Position numbers and translations under genes: made by a program. Under the pieces are notes generated by a model that did not search any database, had not been told where the DNA came from, and was given only the letters and a program-made list of their open reading frames with translations. 64,000 bases of DNA, from positions 376,479,392 through 376,543,391 of the forward strand of contig NC_081415.1 in NCBI RefSeq assembly GCF_030272615.1, given 5' to 3'. This DNA is from Cryptomeria japonica. Taxonomy: Eukaryota; Streptophyta; Pinopsida; Cupressales; Cupressaceae. Shown here piece by piece: positions 46,503 through 57,765 of this stretch; position 1 is the first letter of the stretch; each line of letters opens with the position of its first letter.

Positions 46503-48325
46503 GTTCGATTACCTCCTATGTTGTTTAGATGCGTTTATCCTCCCACTATGGCATTAGTTTGACATTTATCTGAGATTGAGAAGGCTCATATTGACTTGTG
46601 TGGCTTGACTCATCTATTGAGATTACCTGATATCCGTGTGAACCACAAGATGCTCACGACATTGGTTGAGCATTTTCATTCAGAGCAGAACACATTTCAT
46701 CTGCTAGTGGGGGAGTTGACTATCATTCCTGAGGATGTATATAGGATCCTCCGTATCCCTTTTGTTGGGGATAAGGTGGATTATGATTTAGGGCACCTTC
46801 TAGGATTACAGGCAGTGAGGCATGTCTTCAGTGATCCTAACATTTTGACTCATTCCATTAGTTGGGACATACTGATGAGCAGGTACAATGAGGAGTATCC
46901 TCTGGCATGTGTTCTAGCAGGGTTCATAGGCTGTTTTCTGATGCTATACAAAGGGCAATAGGGTTTCTAGTGCGGATGGGGTCGAATGTTAGAGAGATTG
47001 ATAAAGACCCCTCAGAGACTTGGCTGGAGTTCGTGTTTATTGGCCCACATGTATCGAGAGATGCATAAGATCTATATAGAGATGGGTGGAGCATGGCCAC
47101 TGGTGTATATATTTTGCAGGTGTGGGCTTGGGAGCACCTTCCTGTTTGTCAGCCCATAGTAGATGATAGTAGAGAGCTCGAGCAGCTGATTATATACAGG
47201 TATGCCGGATACATTACGTAGCCCCATCTAGGCAAGATAGATTTTTGGAGACGGTAGCTAGATGACCTGATAGCCATTGTATGGAGACCGTACAAAGGCT
47301 TGGAGCCATGGGATAACTGGCGGATGGTTCACAGGGAACTTTTTATGATGCGCCCTCTTATTGGGAGATGACAGACCATTGTGGAGTGAATTGTTATTTC
47401 TCAAGTGATGAGGCAATATGGCCGATCTCAGGGGATCTCATAGGAGTTTACAGTGTATGTGCGTTACACAAATGAGGAGAGATAGGGATTGTCTCCATGG
47501 TTGTCCTATGCTTTGGCGATGCAGGAGCTGACTGGTTTACATTGCCTGAGGTGGGATTATATGAATGATGTGGCAGATGTGGGGGTATTGCCCCAGTATA
47601 GAGATTGGTTTCAATAGCATCCATTCCCTCGATTCATAGATCCAGCAGAGCAGGCTCCTCATATTGAGGATGTTGAGGATGATGTCCCTGCACCGGCACA
47701 GGGCCACAGGTAGGGACAAGCACAAAGAACTGAGGCTCCACGACGAAGTGGTGGTAATCCTGGTGCTAGCAGTAGTAGGGTGCCAGTAGATGTGGGACAA
47801 CAAAGGGGTGAGGGTGGATCCCTAGGGCATGTAGGAGTGATATTGGGTGGGACCGAGGAGGAGCAAACAACTTCGAGATAGATCTAATAGCGGCGGGATG
47901 AGCAGGGTGGAGCTACAGGTGGAGATGGGGGTGGAGAGCCTGTGAGAGAGCAGGGGAGTGACGCAGGGCAGTCAATGAGAGCATGTCTTACAAAGCTATA
48001 GTCACAGGTGACAGTGGCTCAAACTCAACTGGCAGAGCGAGACCGACAACTTGCCAAGATGAGGGTCAAGTATGATCACTAGATCGCATCATTGAGGGCA
48101 GAGTTGAGAGCAGAGATAGAGGCTTTACGACAGGAGGTCCTTCTCCAGAGTAGTAGGGAAGCTTATTATGTGGCAGCATATAGTGTCACAGTTCCTATTG
48201 CGCAGCAGGTGATACCCTACTCGCAGTATATGGCATGATCAAAGGGAGCTCGAGCACCTCGTCAGGATCCCGGGCATCAGGCTCCTCTTCCTCCACCAAG
48301 CGATGAGGGAGAGGGTGCTAGCTAG
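46503..48325 (+). pseudogene. Antisense plant-mobile-domain protein of C, exon 2
   Basis: From the acceptor the frame is open through RLPPMLFRCVYPPTMALV, then the PMD core HIDLCGLTHLLRLPDIRVNH, TTLVEHFHSEQNTFHLLVGE and LTIIPEDVYRILRIPFVGD (46590-46790). A TGA lies just before HLSEIEK. Further on are YPLACVLAGFIGCFLM and an ERDRQLAKM-type coiled coil. The end is GDEGEGAS with TAG at 48323. Frameshifts are present. PMD proteins are plant-specific and many are transposon-borne. The molecular role of this one is unknown. Confidence 0.75.
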
Positions 48326-49730
48326 ATTATTTCTTTTTGTAGCTCAGATATTTTTTGTAGACACACCCATTTTTTTGTAGCCTATATGATTCTTTCTCTG
48401 ATGGGAGTTTGCATATGTCATTCGACATCATTTTGTACTCTTAGACTTGACATGATATATATATATATATATATATATATGAGATCCAATTTGACTTCAT
48501 CATACTTGTGTTGATTCATTTATGAGATGTCTTTTACATGCTTTATTCTATATGTATGCATTTCTTTTCAATATGAATGTATGTAATGCAAATGATTATA
48601 GATGTCTATTTTTGGTTCTTGTCATATGCACATAAATGAATATATAATGAGTAATAAGTAATGCAATGTTTTCATTTTTCTATGCAATAAAATGAATGCA
48701 GATGAGTAAATAATGAAATGTATGAAGCTATATTAAATGTTATGTATGCAGCTAAAACATCTCAAAACACAAGTACTCGATCGAAGAAATGATGATAAAT
48801 AGACCGCTTAGCATAAGAAATGATGATGCTTTCAGCTCTCATTCAAAAGATAAAGAGATTATTACCATACCAAAATCACTCTAAATTCATAAAAATGCAA
48901 AATGATATGCAAAATGTATCCTAAGCCTAGTCACTGGATTTAAAATACTTAATATTCATCACTGAGCATAATGAACACAACAGGTAGGTTAGAGTTCCTT
49001 TATTTTTCAATGTGCAATATTAATTATCTTGTCCGCAATGACCCTATTTTTGTTCATATCCTTGGACAGATTTCGCAGGGACCCGAATTGCATCATAAAG
49101 AAATTCCCTCAAAACAGACAAAGAAATGATATGAACCTCCCTGTAGCATACAAATAAGCAAAGTCGAGGTATGTGAGGCGATTTCACCTTGTTGTGAAGG
49201 CTCTTATCACAAACACCCAACTAGTTTATATGTTTCCAGATCATTGGGATCATTCCTACAAGCAGAAAACAAAGAAAATATTATGCCCCCAATCCTTGCT
49301 CCTCTTAGTCACAATAGAATTACTCGAGTTACTCAGAGGGACAATAATCAAAAATCAATATAAAAGACAGCACACAAAGAAAATTTTCATTCATAGCTCA
49401 AACTGTTTAGTGATTGTTTTCCGTTATGTTGTTTTGCTTGTTTACTCAGTGATAAAAAACTCTTTGGTAGTTAGGAGATAGGTGACTGACTCAGAGTTGA
49501 CGACCAGGTTTCACTGACGGAAAGATGACTTGTTTGACACTGCCTAGGATATGTAATGTGCTCTATCAAGTAACCTAAGACTAGGACACTGATCAGCTTC
49601 AAGTCATGAAGGTTCCAACGAACCAGGATGTCACAAAAGTGACTGAAAAATATGTACAAGTGAAAGCAAAGATGCATGAAAGTGGGAAATGCCAATGTTG
49701 CATTGATAGATGGAGCTCTTGAGTACAAGA
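48326..49730. other. Spacer of C between antisense gene and pol
   Basis: Non-coding and homologous to 28984-30327 of D. It contains an (AT)13 run at 48455-48480. I see no supported gene. Confidence 0.6.
48455..48480. repeat. (AT)n microsatellite
   Basis: About 13 uninterrupted AT units, absent from the homologous place in D. Ordinary slippage repeat. Confidence 0.95.
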
Positions 49731-49810
49731 GGCGCCTGTTTGCCAAGTTTTCACCTGCTTGGTAGAGATTCATTTTTTTTACCAAGGTTCTTGTTTACCA
49801 GGTTTTCACC
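49731..49810 (-). promoter_or_regulatory. Shared post-ORF box in C, two copies
   Basis: Minus strand GGTGAAAACTTGGCAAA followed by CAGGCGCC (49755-49731), and GGTGAAAACCTGGTAAACAA (49810-49791). Both lie 140-215 bases beyond the pol stop at 49946, as in E and D. Confidence 0.55.
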
Positions 49811-49945
49811 AAGGCATTTTCTCTGTTTTATATTTTTTTTCTTTTTGATGATTTTTCTCTTTTTTTGTATTTTTTTTATTTTTCCATTTTTTTAATTTTG
49901 TTTCAGGACTTTTTCCAGCTGTACAAGTTGGTGGCACAGAGAATG

Positions 49946-51070
49946 CTAAGCAAAGAATTTCTTCAAGTGGATGGTGTTAATCGGTTCACGAAGTTGTTCT
50001 CCTTTTGAGTTTGAGAGTTGATAGGCACCAGAGCCGAATACTGCAGTAACAATGTAGGGACCCAGCCAGTTGGGTTCAAACTTCCCTTTATTGTCGTGAA
50101 ACTATTGATTTTTGGGATTTTCTCTTAGAACTAGGTCACCAACCTGAAATTCTCTTTGTCTAACTTTCTTGTTATATCCTCTAGACATTGTCTTCTGATA
50201 TACTCTGAGATGATCAAATGCCACTTACCGATGCTCATCCAGCAATTCAAGCTCTTGCAATCTAGATATTCTATGATCTTCATCAGCAACAAGACCTTGC
50301 AAAGAAACTCTTAGAGATAGTATTTCTACTTCAATAGGTAGTACTGCTTCAGACCCATACACCAAAGAGAAAGGTGTAGCCCCAATAGGTGTTTTGATAC
50401 TTGTTCTATAAGCCCATAGGGCAGGATTAAGCTATAGATGCCAATCCTTCCCAGATTTGTTCACTGTTCTATGCAAGATAGTCAATAGGTCTTTGTTAGA
50501 TGCCTCAGCTTGTCCATTACCTTGAGGGTAATATACCCATGACCACTGTTGCTTTATTTTGAATTTATCACAAAGCTCATCTAGATCTTTATTCTTAAAC
50601 TATCCTCCATTATCAGTCATGATGGACGAAGGTATCCCATACCTGTAGATGATATAGTTCAGGATGAACAAGGCGACTTGTTTACTGGTTTCTTTAATAA
50701 GCGGAACCACCTCTACCCACTTGGTGAAATACTCAGTGGCAGTTGTGATGAATTTATGTCCATTGGATGAAGCAGGATATATCTAACCAATGAGATCAAA
50801 GGCCCATTGCTGAAAAGGCTAGTGTGTTATAAATGGTATGAGGTCCCTTGCCAGGGCATGTATGAGATTTCCATGAAGCTGACATTTCTCATAAATCTTA
50901 GCAAATTGGATGGCATCTTTTTCCATGTCTGGCCAGTAGTAGCCAGCCCATAATAGTTTTTGAGCTAAAGTAAGACCATTCAAATGAGATCCACAAATAC
51001 CTTCATGGACTTCCAATAATGCATGTTTAGATTCTTCAGTTTCTAGACACCTAAGCAATGTACCATCCAA
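49946..51070 (-). pseudogene. pol: Integrase of C
   Basis: The zinc-binding region HEGICGSHLNGLTLAQKLLW ... EKCQ has the first Cys of the C-x2-C pair replaced by Tyr (KIYEKCQ). The core begins WAFDLIG, stop (TAG 50783-50785), IYPASSNGHKF and TEYFTKWVEVVPL, with the DNGG region at about 50600. The C-terminus is DNKGKFEPNWLGPYIV, then GSGAYQLSNSKGEQL and HLKKFFA, ending at TAG 49946-49948. The order and ending match Tat integrases. Stops and frameshifts make it inactive as is. Confidence 0.85.
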
Positions 51071-51073
51071 ACC

Positions 51074-51790
51074 TCATCTAAATAAATTGTTAGCTATGAT
51101 AACATACCGCGAAGCATTTTGAATTAGGTTTCTTTTCTCATTTTGGGTAAGATTTCCAGGGATAATTTGGTCTTGTAGATAGGAATAGATGTGGTTGTAT
51201 CGGGATGAGTCATGTCCAATAATAGAACAGACTATTTGGGTCTCAGGAGAATCATAACCGGGGTAATATAACTCTTCCACCAAGAAATCAAAGCTAAATT
51301 TGGACTCCTGTAACTCAGGTATAGATGCTAAGGTAGCCATAGCATCTGTTGCTCTGTTTGCGGACCTAGGAATCTGTTGGAATGATACAAAAGAAAAATA
51401 CTTCTTAAGATCATCAACCATCCTCTTGTAAGGCATCAGTTTCTCATCTCGAGTGTGATATGTATCATTGATTAATTAACCACTAGCTGAGAATCTCCAT
51501 AGATATACAATTATGCAACCTTCCATTCAATAGCTAGTTTTATCCCATTAACCACCAGCTGAGAATCTCCATAGATATACAATTATGCAACCTTCCGTTC
51601 AATAGCTAGTTTTATCCCATTCACCAAAGCTTCATATTCTGCAATGTTGCTTGTGCAAGGGAAAAGAATCTTATAAGTCTTTGGGATTGAATACTTTTGA
51701 GGAGTAATGAATAATATACCAGCACCTGAACCATTTTGAGTAAAGGACCCATCGAAGAACATTTTCCAAGGTTGTTAAGTAAGGTGGATT
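51074..51790 (-). pseudogene. Second (archaeal-like) RNase H and linker of C
   Basis: FFDGSFTQNGSGAGIL (catalytic Asp), CTSNIAEYEALVNGIKLAI (catalytic Glu), GDSQLVV (catalytic Asp) and IPRSANRATDAMATLAS are the four landmarks of the plant aRNH. The stretch IEWKVA to LVV is duplicated by a 72-bp tandem repeat. The linker to integrase (IIGHDSSRYNHIYSYLQDQ to ANNLFR) is well kept. This extra RNase H is known from Tat-type elements. Confidence 0.85.
51482..51625 (-). repeat. 72-bp in-frame tandem duplication in the C RNase H
   Basis: The plus-strand word CAGCTGAGAATCTCC (first copy TAGCTGAGAATCTCC) recurs 72 bases apart, with the whole unit to TTTTATCCCATT duplicated almost exactly. It adds 24 codons inside the catalytic domain and is absent in D. 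Confidence 0.85.
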
Positions 51791-51875
51791 ATTGACTCAT
51801 CTGGAAACTCTGTGTGTAGCGGTTGAGTGTCCTCAAGTGGAGCTTCAACAAGTTGATCAACAATTACCTGTCCTT

Positions 51876-53305
51876 TTATGGCTTTGCATTCCACATATTC
51901 AATTTCAACTCTATAAGGATCATTGCCCATTTTGCCAATCTTCCTGTAAGTGTTGCTTTATTGAGAAGATACTTGAGTGGATCGATTTTGGCCACTAGCT
52001 TGACTGAATGTGCTAGCATGTAGAGTCTCAGTTTTTGTGATGCAAAGACTAATGCCAAGCATGCTTTTTCTATTATAGTGTAGTTCATTTCATAAGACAC
52101 CAATGTCATACTAATGTAATAAATAGCTCGTTCCTTTTTGTTGTCATCATGTTGCGCCAGAAGTGCCCATAGTGATGAATCAGTTGCTGATATATATAAG
52201 ATTAGTGGTTTACCCTGAATCGGTGGCATCAATATCGGTGGATTTGACAAGTACTCTTTTATCTACTGAAGATTTTTTTCACACTGCTAATCCCAGTTGT
52301 ATATTATTCCTTTTCTCAATACCTTTGTGAAAGGTTGAGCTTTGTCTACTAACTGAGAAATGAATTGTCTGATGGATTGGAGACATCCCTGTAGACTTCT
52401 CATTTGACTGATGTTCTTTGGAGGTGACATTTCCATTATAGTTTGGACCTTCTCAGGATCAACCTAGATTCCCTTCTTTGAAATGATATAGCCAAGTAGT
52501 TTACCAGATGTCACTCTGAATGCACACTTCTTTGGATTTAATCAGAGTTGGAACTTTTCCATTCTGTCGAGTATAGGACCTAACTCTGGAATATGCGTTG
52601 ATCTTTTCATAGTCTTCACTAAGGTGTCATCAACATAATCCTCCATATTCTTATGCATCATATCATGAAAAATGGCTGTAACTGCTCTTTGATAGGTTGC
52701 TCCTGCATTCTTTAGCCCAAATGGCATGACGTTCCAGCAAAAGGTTCCCCATGCACAGGTGAAAGTTGTCTTTTCTTGATCTCCAGGAGCTATTTTGATT
52801 TGATTGTATCTGGAGAATCTGTCCATTAGTGAGTACATTTCATACCCAATAGTCATGTCGACTATCATATCAATATTTGGTAATGGAAAGTCGTCCTTCG
52901 GACATGCTTTGTTAAGATCTCTGAAGTCAATACAAATCTGATAGACTTGTCCACCTTTGACATAGGTACTATGTTTGAAATCCATTCGGCATAATCTATA
53001 GCTTTGATGAGTCCATCTTTGAGCAGTTTTTCTAGTTCAACCTTGACTAATAGTGCTACATGCTGGTGCATCTTACGGAGTTTTTTCTTAACTGGTTTTA
53101 CTCCTGGTGTAATTGAAAGATGGTGCATAATGAGATCAGGATCCAAGCTTGGCATATCAAAGTACGTCCATGCAAAGTTTATTTTCTTTTCTAAGAATAG
53201 CTGAGTGAACTCCTTCAATTCTTCTATTGATATTGATTGAGCTACATGAATGATGTGTGGTGTCTCTTGACTCCCAATGTTCACTGGCTGAGTTGGCTCG
53301 ATCAA
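51876..53305 (-). pseudogene. pol: Reverse transcriptase and first RNase H of C
   Basis: RT: FAWTYFDMPSLDPDLIMHHL, ELEKLLKDGLIKAID, then after a frameshift at about 52900 ICIDFRDLNKACPKDDFPLP, FCWNVMPFGLKNAGATYQ and EDYVDDTLVK with the YVDD catalytic box (about 52640). RNase H: LILYISATDSSLWALL and YTIIEKACLALVFASQKLRL (51876-52250). The reading is Tat/Athila-like (NKACPKDDFPLP, GLKNAGATYQR). One frameshift in RT and one between RT and RNase H. Confidence 0.88.
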
Positions 53306-53410
53306 TATGGAGGACCTTTCCTAGAAAGGACTTGGCAGTATATCAAGTATTTCACCTTCAGGTGCCTCGGGGAGGTTTTCACCTTTAGGTATGTCCTTTA
53401 TTTTCTCTTT

Positions 53411-54512
53411 TTAAGATTTTGACACCGCCACAATGTGGTTTTCGCCATCAGATCTTTTATTTTTATTTTTCTTGTTTTTGTGACTAAGATACTTGATATC
53501 CACTTCAGTTATATTTTCACTCTGTTCACTGGTGGAAGAGTCTATGGGTTCAACTGCATTGAGATAATAGGCTAACGTATAGTCATTGGCAAAAGTAGGT
53601 ATACTCATGGGTTGGTTTTGTAAAGTACAGTCAATCAATTCAGGATGTACTAAGGATAAATCTTGGATAGGTTCAAGAGCGTTCACAATATTGTTATCAC
53701 AGCTGTGGATTGAAAAGTCAAGTTCCAGAATGATACCTTGCGTAAGTGTCTTGAGACCAGGAAGAGTCAGATCATGATTATTAAAGTTCATGTTAATATT
53801 TAATCGATCTAATTCGATAGACATACTTGTAACATCATTCACTATGCCAGACTGGACGTCATATCATGGTTTAACAGCGATAAGATCAGTAGACAAATTT
53901 ATCAGATGATTTTGAATTTGAGGCTAAATAAATATCATCTTGAATAAGACTGTCATTAGAGTCATCAGGTGAAGTTTCTGAGTCTTCTTCAAGTGATTTA
54001 GTAAGCATATGTATGGTATCAATACCAACATCTTTAATGTTGCAAGTTTCTTCATGCTGTGGTTCATTTGTCATTTGTATCTGACACACCTGTTGACATG
54101 ATCTTGATGTTTTTGTGATTTGTTGTCATCTACTCTATTCAGCTTCTTCTGGATTGATAACGGGTTCTTGTTCTATAGCTTCCAACTCTTCTTGTGTAGT
54201 GCTATACCTAATTTGTTCTATTTTAGGATAGGGGTACATAGATGAGAAGCTTTCTGGTATTCTTCCTTCTTTCAGTCCTTGTTCATAATTTTCTTATCTC
54301 TTTTATCTAATTTCCTGTATTTCTTTCTCTAGTTTTATGCACATCATCTCTTGAGCATCATTTATGACATCACTAGACTCTTCTAGAGTTTCTATAGTGA
54401 ATGTGTCTAAGAGGTTGTCAGGACCCCATTCATACTCGTTTGAATCAGTCTTTGAATCGTCTACTTGTTGTCTGCCAGTATATGTGACTAGAACTTTTAG
54501 TGGTGCAAACAA
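53411..54512 (-). pseudogene. Linker region between G-patch and RT, conserved in C and D
   Basis: Acidic, Ser/Asn-rich frames, including ELIDCTLQNQPMSIPTFAND and YTLAYYLNAVEPIDSSTSEQ, separated by stops. D has the same text (ELIDCSLQNQPMNVPIFAND and YYLNVVEPMDSSTSEHSE), so it was translated, perhaps with an intron as described for Ogre elements. I recognise no domain. Confidence 0.6.
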
Positions 54513-54563
54513 TTCTCTAATTCTTATTACTTCATCTCTTATATCCTCATGGACCTCAACTTC

Positions 54564-54989
54564 CTATATTATTGTAGCTGATACCATCGAAGCTTGAGCA
54601 CTGACTATTTCTTCTTTCTTAACTAATAATTCCTCTTTCTCTTTTCTAAACTTTGCTTTTGTTTGTTGAGTGTCTAATTCATGTAATGTTAAAGGCAATA
54701 TTCTTTTCTGCCACTTAGACTTAGAAACATGTTTTTGATCTGATGTCTTTTTTGGATTGTAACCCAGTCCAGCCTTATCATTTGTGGATTTGGTTTGTAG
54801 CTGAACTGGTTCAGTAATACCTTCCTTTTGTTTGCCTAGAGGACCAGTACCTAAGTACCCCATGCGTTGAATCATTTTGTATCCAGGGCCATATTGGTTT
54901 GAGGAAATCTCATAATGTTGTACCTCCTCATTTTGACTATCTTCCTTAAAGAGCCAGTTAATAACATCTTCTTCTATTTCATCCACCAA
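54564..54989 (-). pseudogene. G-patch-like domain region of C polyprotein
   Basis: YGPGYKMIQRMGYLGTGPLG, then KQKEGITEPVQL and KAGLGY, fit the G-patch pattern (G-x2-hh-x2-MG-h-x-G-x-GLG-x5-GI-x-P). G-patch domains bind RNA or activate DEAH helicases and also occur beside some retroviral proteases. A charged Lys/Glu-rich helix follows. D has the equivalent at 63600-63780. Single frame, open for 141 codons. Confidence 0.7.
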
Positions 54990-55076
54990 GGAGGTAGAAG
55001 ACTATACAAAGAGACCATCATATATGGTATTTTGAGCTGAAGTTTGTGTTCTCATAGCCTCTGATGGCTTGCCCAA

Positions 55077-56089
55077 CTATTTTGGTGATGGAGGGAGATA
55101 ACATAATGAAAGTACCGATTCTATCTTGTAGCCATCCATGCTAGTATTTGTAATCTTCAATCTCTTTTCTAAGTCTTTCATTAGTGCTTCTGGATCTGCA
55201 TTTGGAGAGGCTACCCTATTATGAGGCACAAAATTATCTGCACCTTTTGTCAATGCATTACAGATGACATTTGTATCAGCAGGAATACCGACTTCAGCTT
55301 CATTATAAGGAAACTTTAAGCATTGATGATATGTTGATAGTACTACCTTCATTTCATGAATCCACGGCCTGCCCAGTAATATATTATATGACAATGGAAT
55401 ATCTAAGACCTGGAAAAGAACACCAGACCTTTAGAAGTCCTGTCTTCTTCATCATAGGCTTTTATTGTTATTTTCTTGCCAGGATCAATGACATTTTTAG
55501 AGAATCCTAGTTGTGTAAGTAGACTGTAAGTACATATATTCAACCTCACACCTCCATCTATCAAAACATATTTGACTCTATTTTTATGGATCATAGCTTC
55601 AATATGCAATGGTTGGTTATGTGGATGATTTAGTGAGTTATCATCTTCTTCTGAGAAGTTCAGATAGTGAGGTGAAGTCAGATGACCCACCATAGACTGA
55701 AACCGATCAATGCCTAAATCTTTTCGAACGTTGGTGGTGAGCAATGTTTTGTCTAGGATCTCTTTGTGAGCAGATGAGAGTTTTAGCAATTCAAAGATTG
55801 AGATTTGAGCATTTGTCCTTTTCAATTGTTCAATGACACTATATCCAGAAGATGATGATAAAGTTAGCCTTTTAAATTTGTCCAAGGTTGATTCTTTTTG
55901 TTTGTTTGATTGGGCTGGTGAATTCAATGTTGCTTGAGCTGGGTTGGAAGAACTAGCTCCTTGGAGTGTGACTTTCTTCTGAGAATGGGCTAGAGCTCTT
56001 GCATATCGTGATTCATTTGGTTTATCTTGGACTATAATTACATTACAATATTCTAATTGGGAAGGCTCAATCATGTTGATAACGTTGTC
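55077..56089 (-). pseudogene. Protease region of C
   Basis: Continuation of the Gag frame after a TAG at 56090-56092. Contains FELLKLSSAHKEILDKTLLT, FQSMVGHLTSPHYLNFSEED, then KYVLIDGGVRLNICTYSLLT. The catalytic Asp is present, but the usual D-S/T-G reads D-G-G. A frameshift at about 55400 leads into [20 protein letters not shown]. Role: polyprotein processing. Confidence 0.78.
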
Positions 56090-57765
56090 CTAACTGACAT
56101 AAGTATAACTTACCTTGGCACCTCCTTTGGTCTTTGAAGAATCACCTTGTTCGTAAATAGGAAAAGGGTCTTTAAATGCTTTATGATCTGCATTAGTTGG
56201 ATGATTCCCAACAACAACTTTACCAGCGTCTATGAGATCTTGAATCTCATGTTTTAGCTTCATGCAATTTTTTATGTTATGACCTTTATTTCGATGGACA
56301 TCACAGTATTCATTTTCTCTCCACCATCTTAGTTTGACATCTGGATCATATGGTCTGGAGTTATCTGGTAGTGTTATCAAGTTGTTTGCCAATAGAGTGT
56401 TGAAAGCAGATTCATATGATTCTTTGAGAGGAGTAAAATCACGCTTAGGTTTGGAAAGCCAAGGCTTGTCTTTGAACCATTCATTTGTTTTCTTTGGCAG
56501 ATTCTCTGTTGCAGCCTCAGCGGCTTTAAGTGCTTGTGTACCACTAGCCAAGTTGAATATTATGGATTTTGAGTTGGCTTTGACAGTGTCTACTACATCA
56601 TTAACAACATTCTTATTATTGTCTTTGCCAAACTTCCAATACTTGTTCTTCTCTTTAGAGCTAGATCCTAGTTGTGTTTCTTTCCAAGGTGTGATATCCC
56701 CCTTCTTTATGAGCACGCCTTCCATTCAATTGCATTATCTACCATTTTGTTAAATGATGGGTGTACTTGCATTTGTATACTATATTTCAGCTCGGGGACC
56801 AAGTTATTGACAAATATATCCATTTTCTCAGAGTCTGGAATAGGTCGAGAATACCTAGAAAACATCTTTCTCCAGCGTTGGAGGAAAGTAAGAAGAGGTT
56901 CCCCTATTTTTTGTTGAGTATTACAAAGATCGATCATAGTTATAGGATGTTGAATGTTGTATGAATATTGTTGTAAGAATAGTTGGATTAGTTCTTCAAA
57001 TATTTTTATTCCTTTGGGTAGACTTGAGAACCATTCCATTGCTTGACCCCCTAAACTCCTCGGGAAAAGGTGCATGAGGTACATTTGATCGTGCATAAAC
57101 TCCATACAGGCAGCACAAAACTTTCTAACATGATCTTGAGGATCTAAGGTACCATCATACTTGTCAAATTTTGGGATCTCCACTCATGAACGAAATGGAG
57201 GCATGTGTAGATTCTTGTCAAATGGAAAGAGACATATTATTTCCAGAGAATATTGTTTTGGGGACTTGTCCTTATTCTTCAGTTCTGAGACTTCCATCTG
57301 TAAGGCTAGTAATTGTTTGTGTACCATGAGTATAGGTGATTCTTTCTTTTTAGTAATGAGTGTCTGAACATCATATCCAGTAGGAAGTTTAGCACCTTGT
57401 TTTGCTAGTTCTAAGAAATAGTCTTCCTTCTCTCGGGTCATGATAGCTTTCATCATTTTTCTAAAGTCTTTGTCCTTTTGACAGTTAAGGATTTCTTTTT
57501 CTGGAGGTTTAGTGTCTTCGTCAGCCTCACTTGATGATGAGGAATAATTATCATTTTTGGGAATGTTATTATCGTCCTTGTTTCCATCATTGTGTTCTGT
57601 CTCATATATAGTGGGAGATTTAGACTCATCAAAAATTGGTTCGCCTAATGATGATGGTATGTCAGTGAGTGGATCATTTTCATAAAATGGATTGTCGGTG
57701 TATGAAAAGGGTATTCCTTTGCCTTTGGCTTCTTTCTTACTAGAACCCTTGGCTTGTATAGGCAT
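56090..57765 (-). pseudogene. gag: Gag of C
   Basis: Starts MPIQAKGSSKKEAKGKG at 57765 with an acidic, Ser-rich N-terminus. One TGA at 57184-57186 (CGA originally, by context) precedes the capsid EIPKFDKYDGTLDPQDHVRK, AMEWFSSLPKGIKIFEELIQ and LTFLQRWRKMFSRYSRPI. A frameshift at about 56720 leads to the nucleocapsid with a C-x2-H-x4-H-x4-C knuckle CDVHRNKGHNIKNC, which is the Tat form, and ends at a TAG (56090). Overall only one frameshift and one internal stop in about 560 codons. Confidence 0.88.

Noticed and set aside
53004..53204. Plus-strand Ser-rich frame opposite RT of C
   Set aside because: Shadow of the RT coding strand, absent as an open frame in D.
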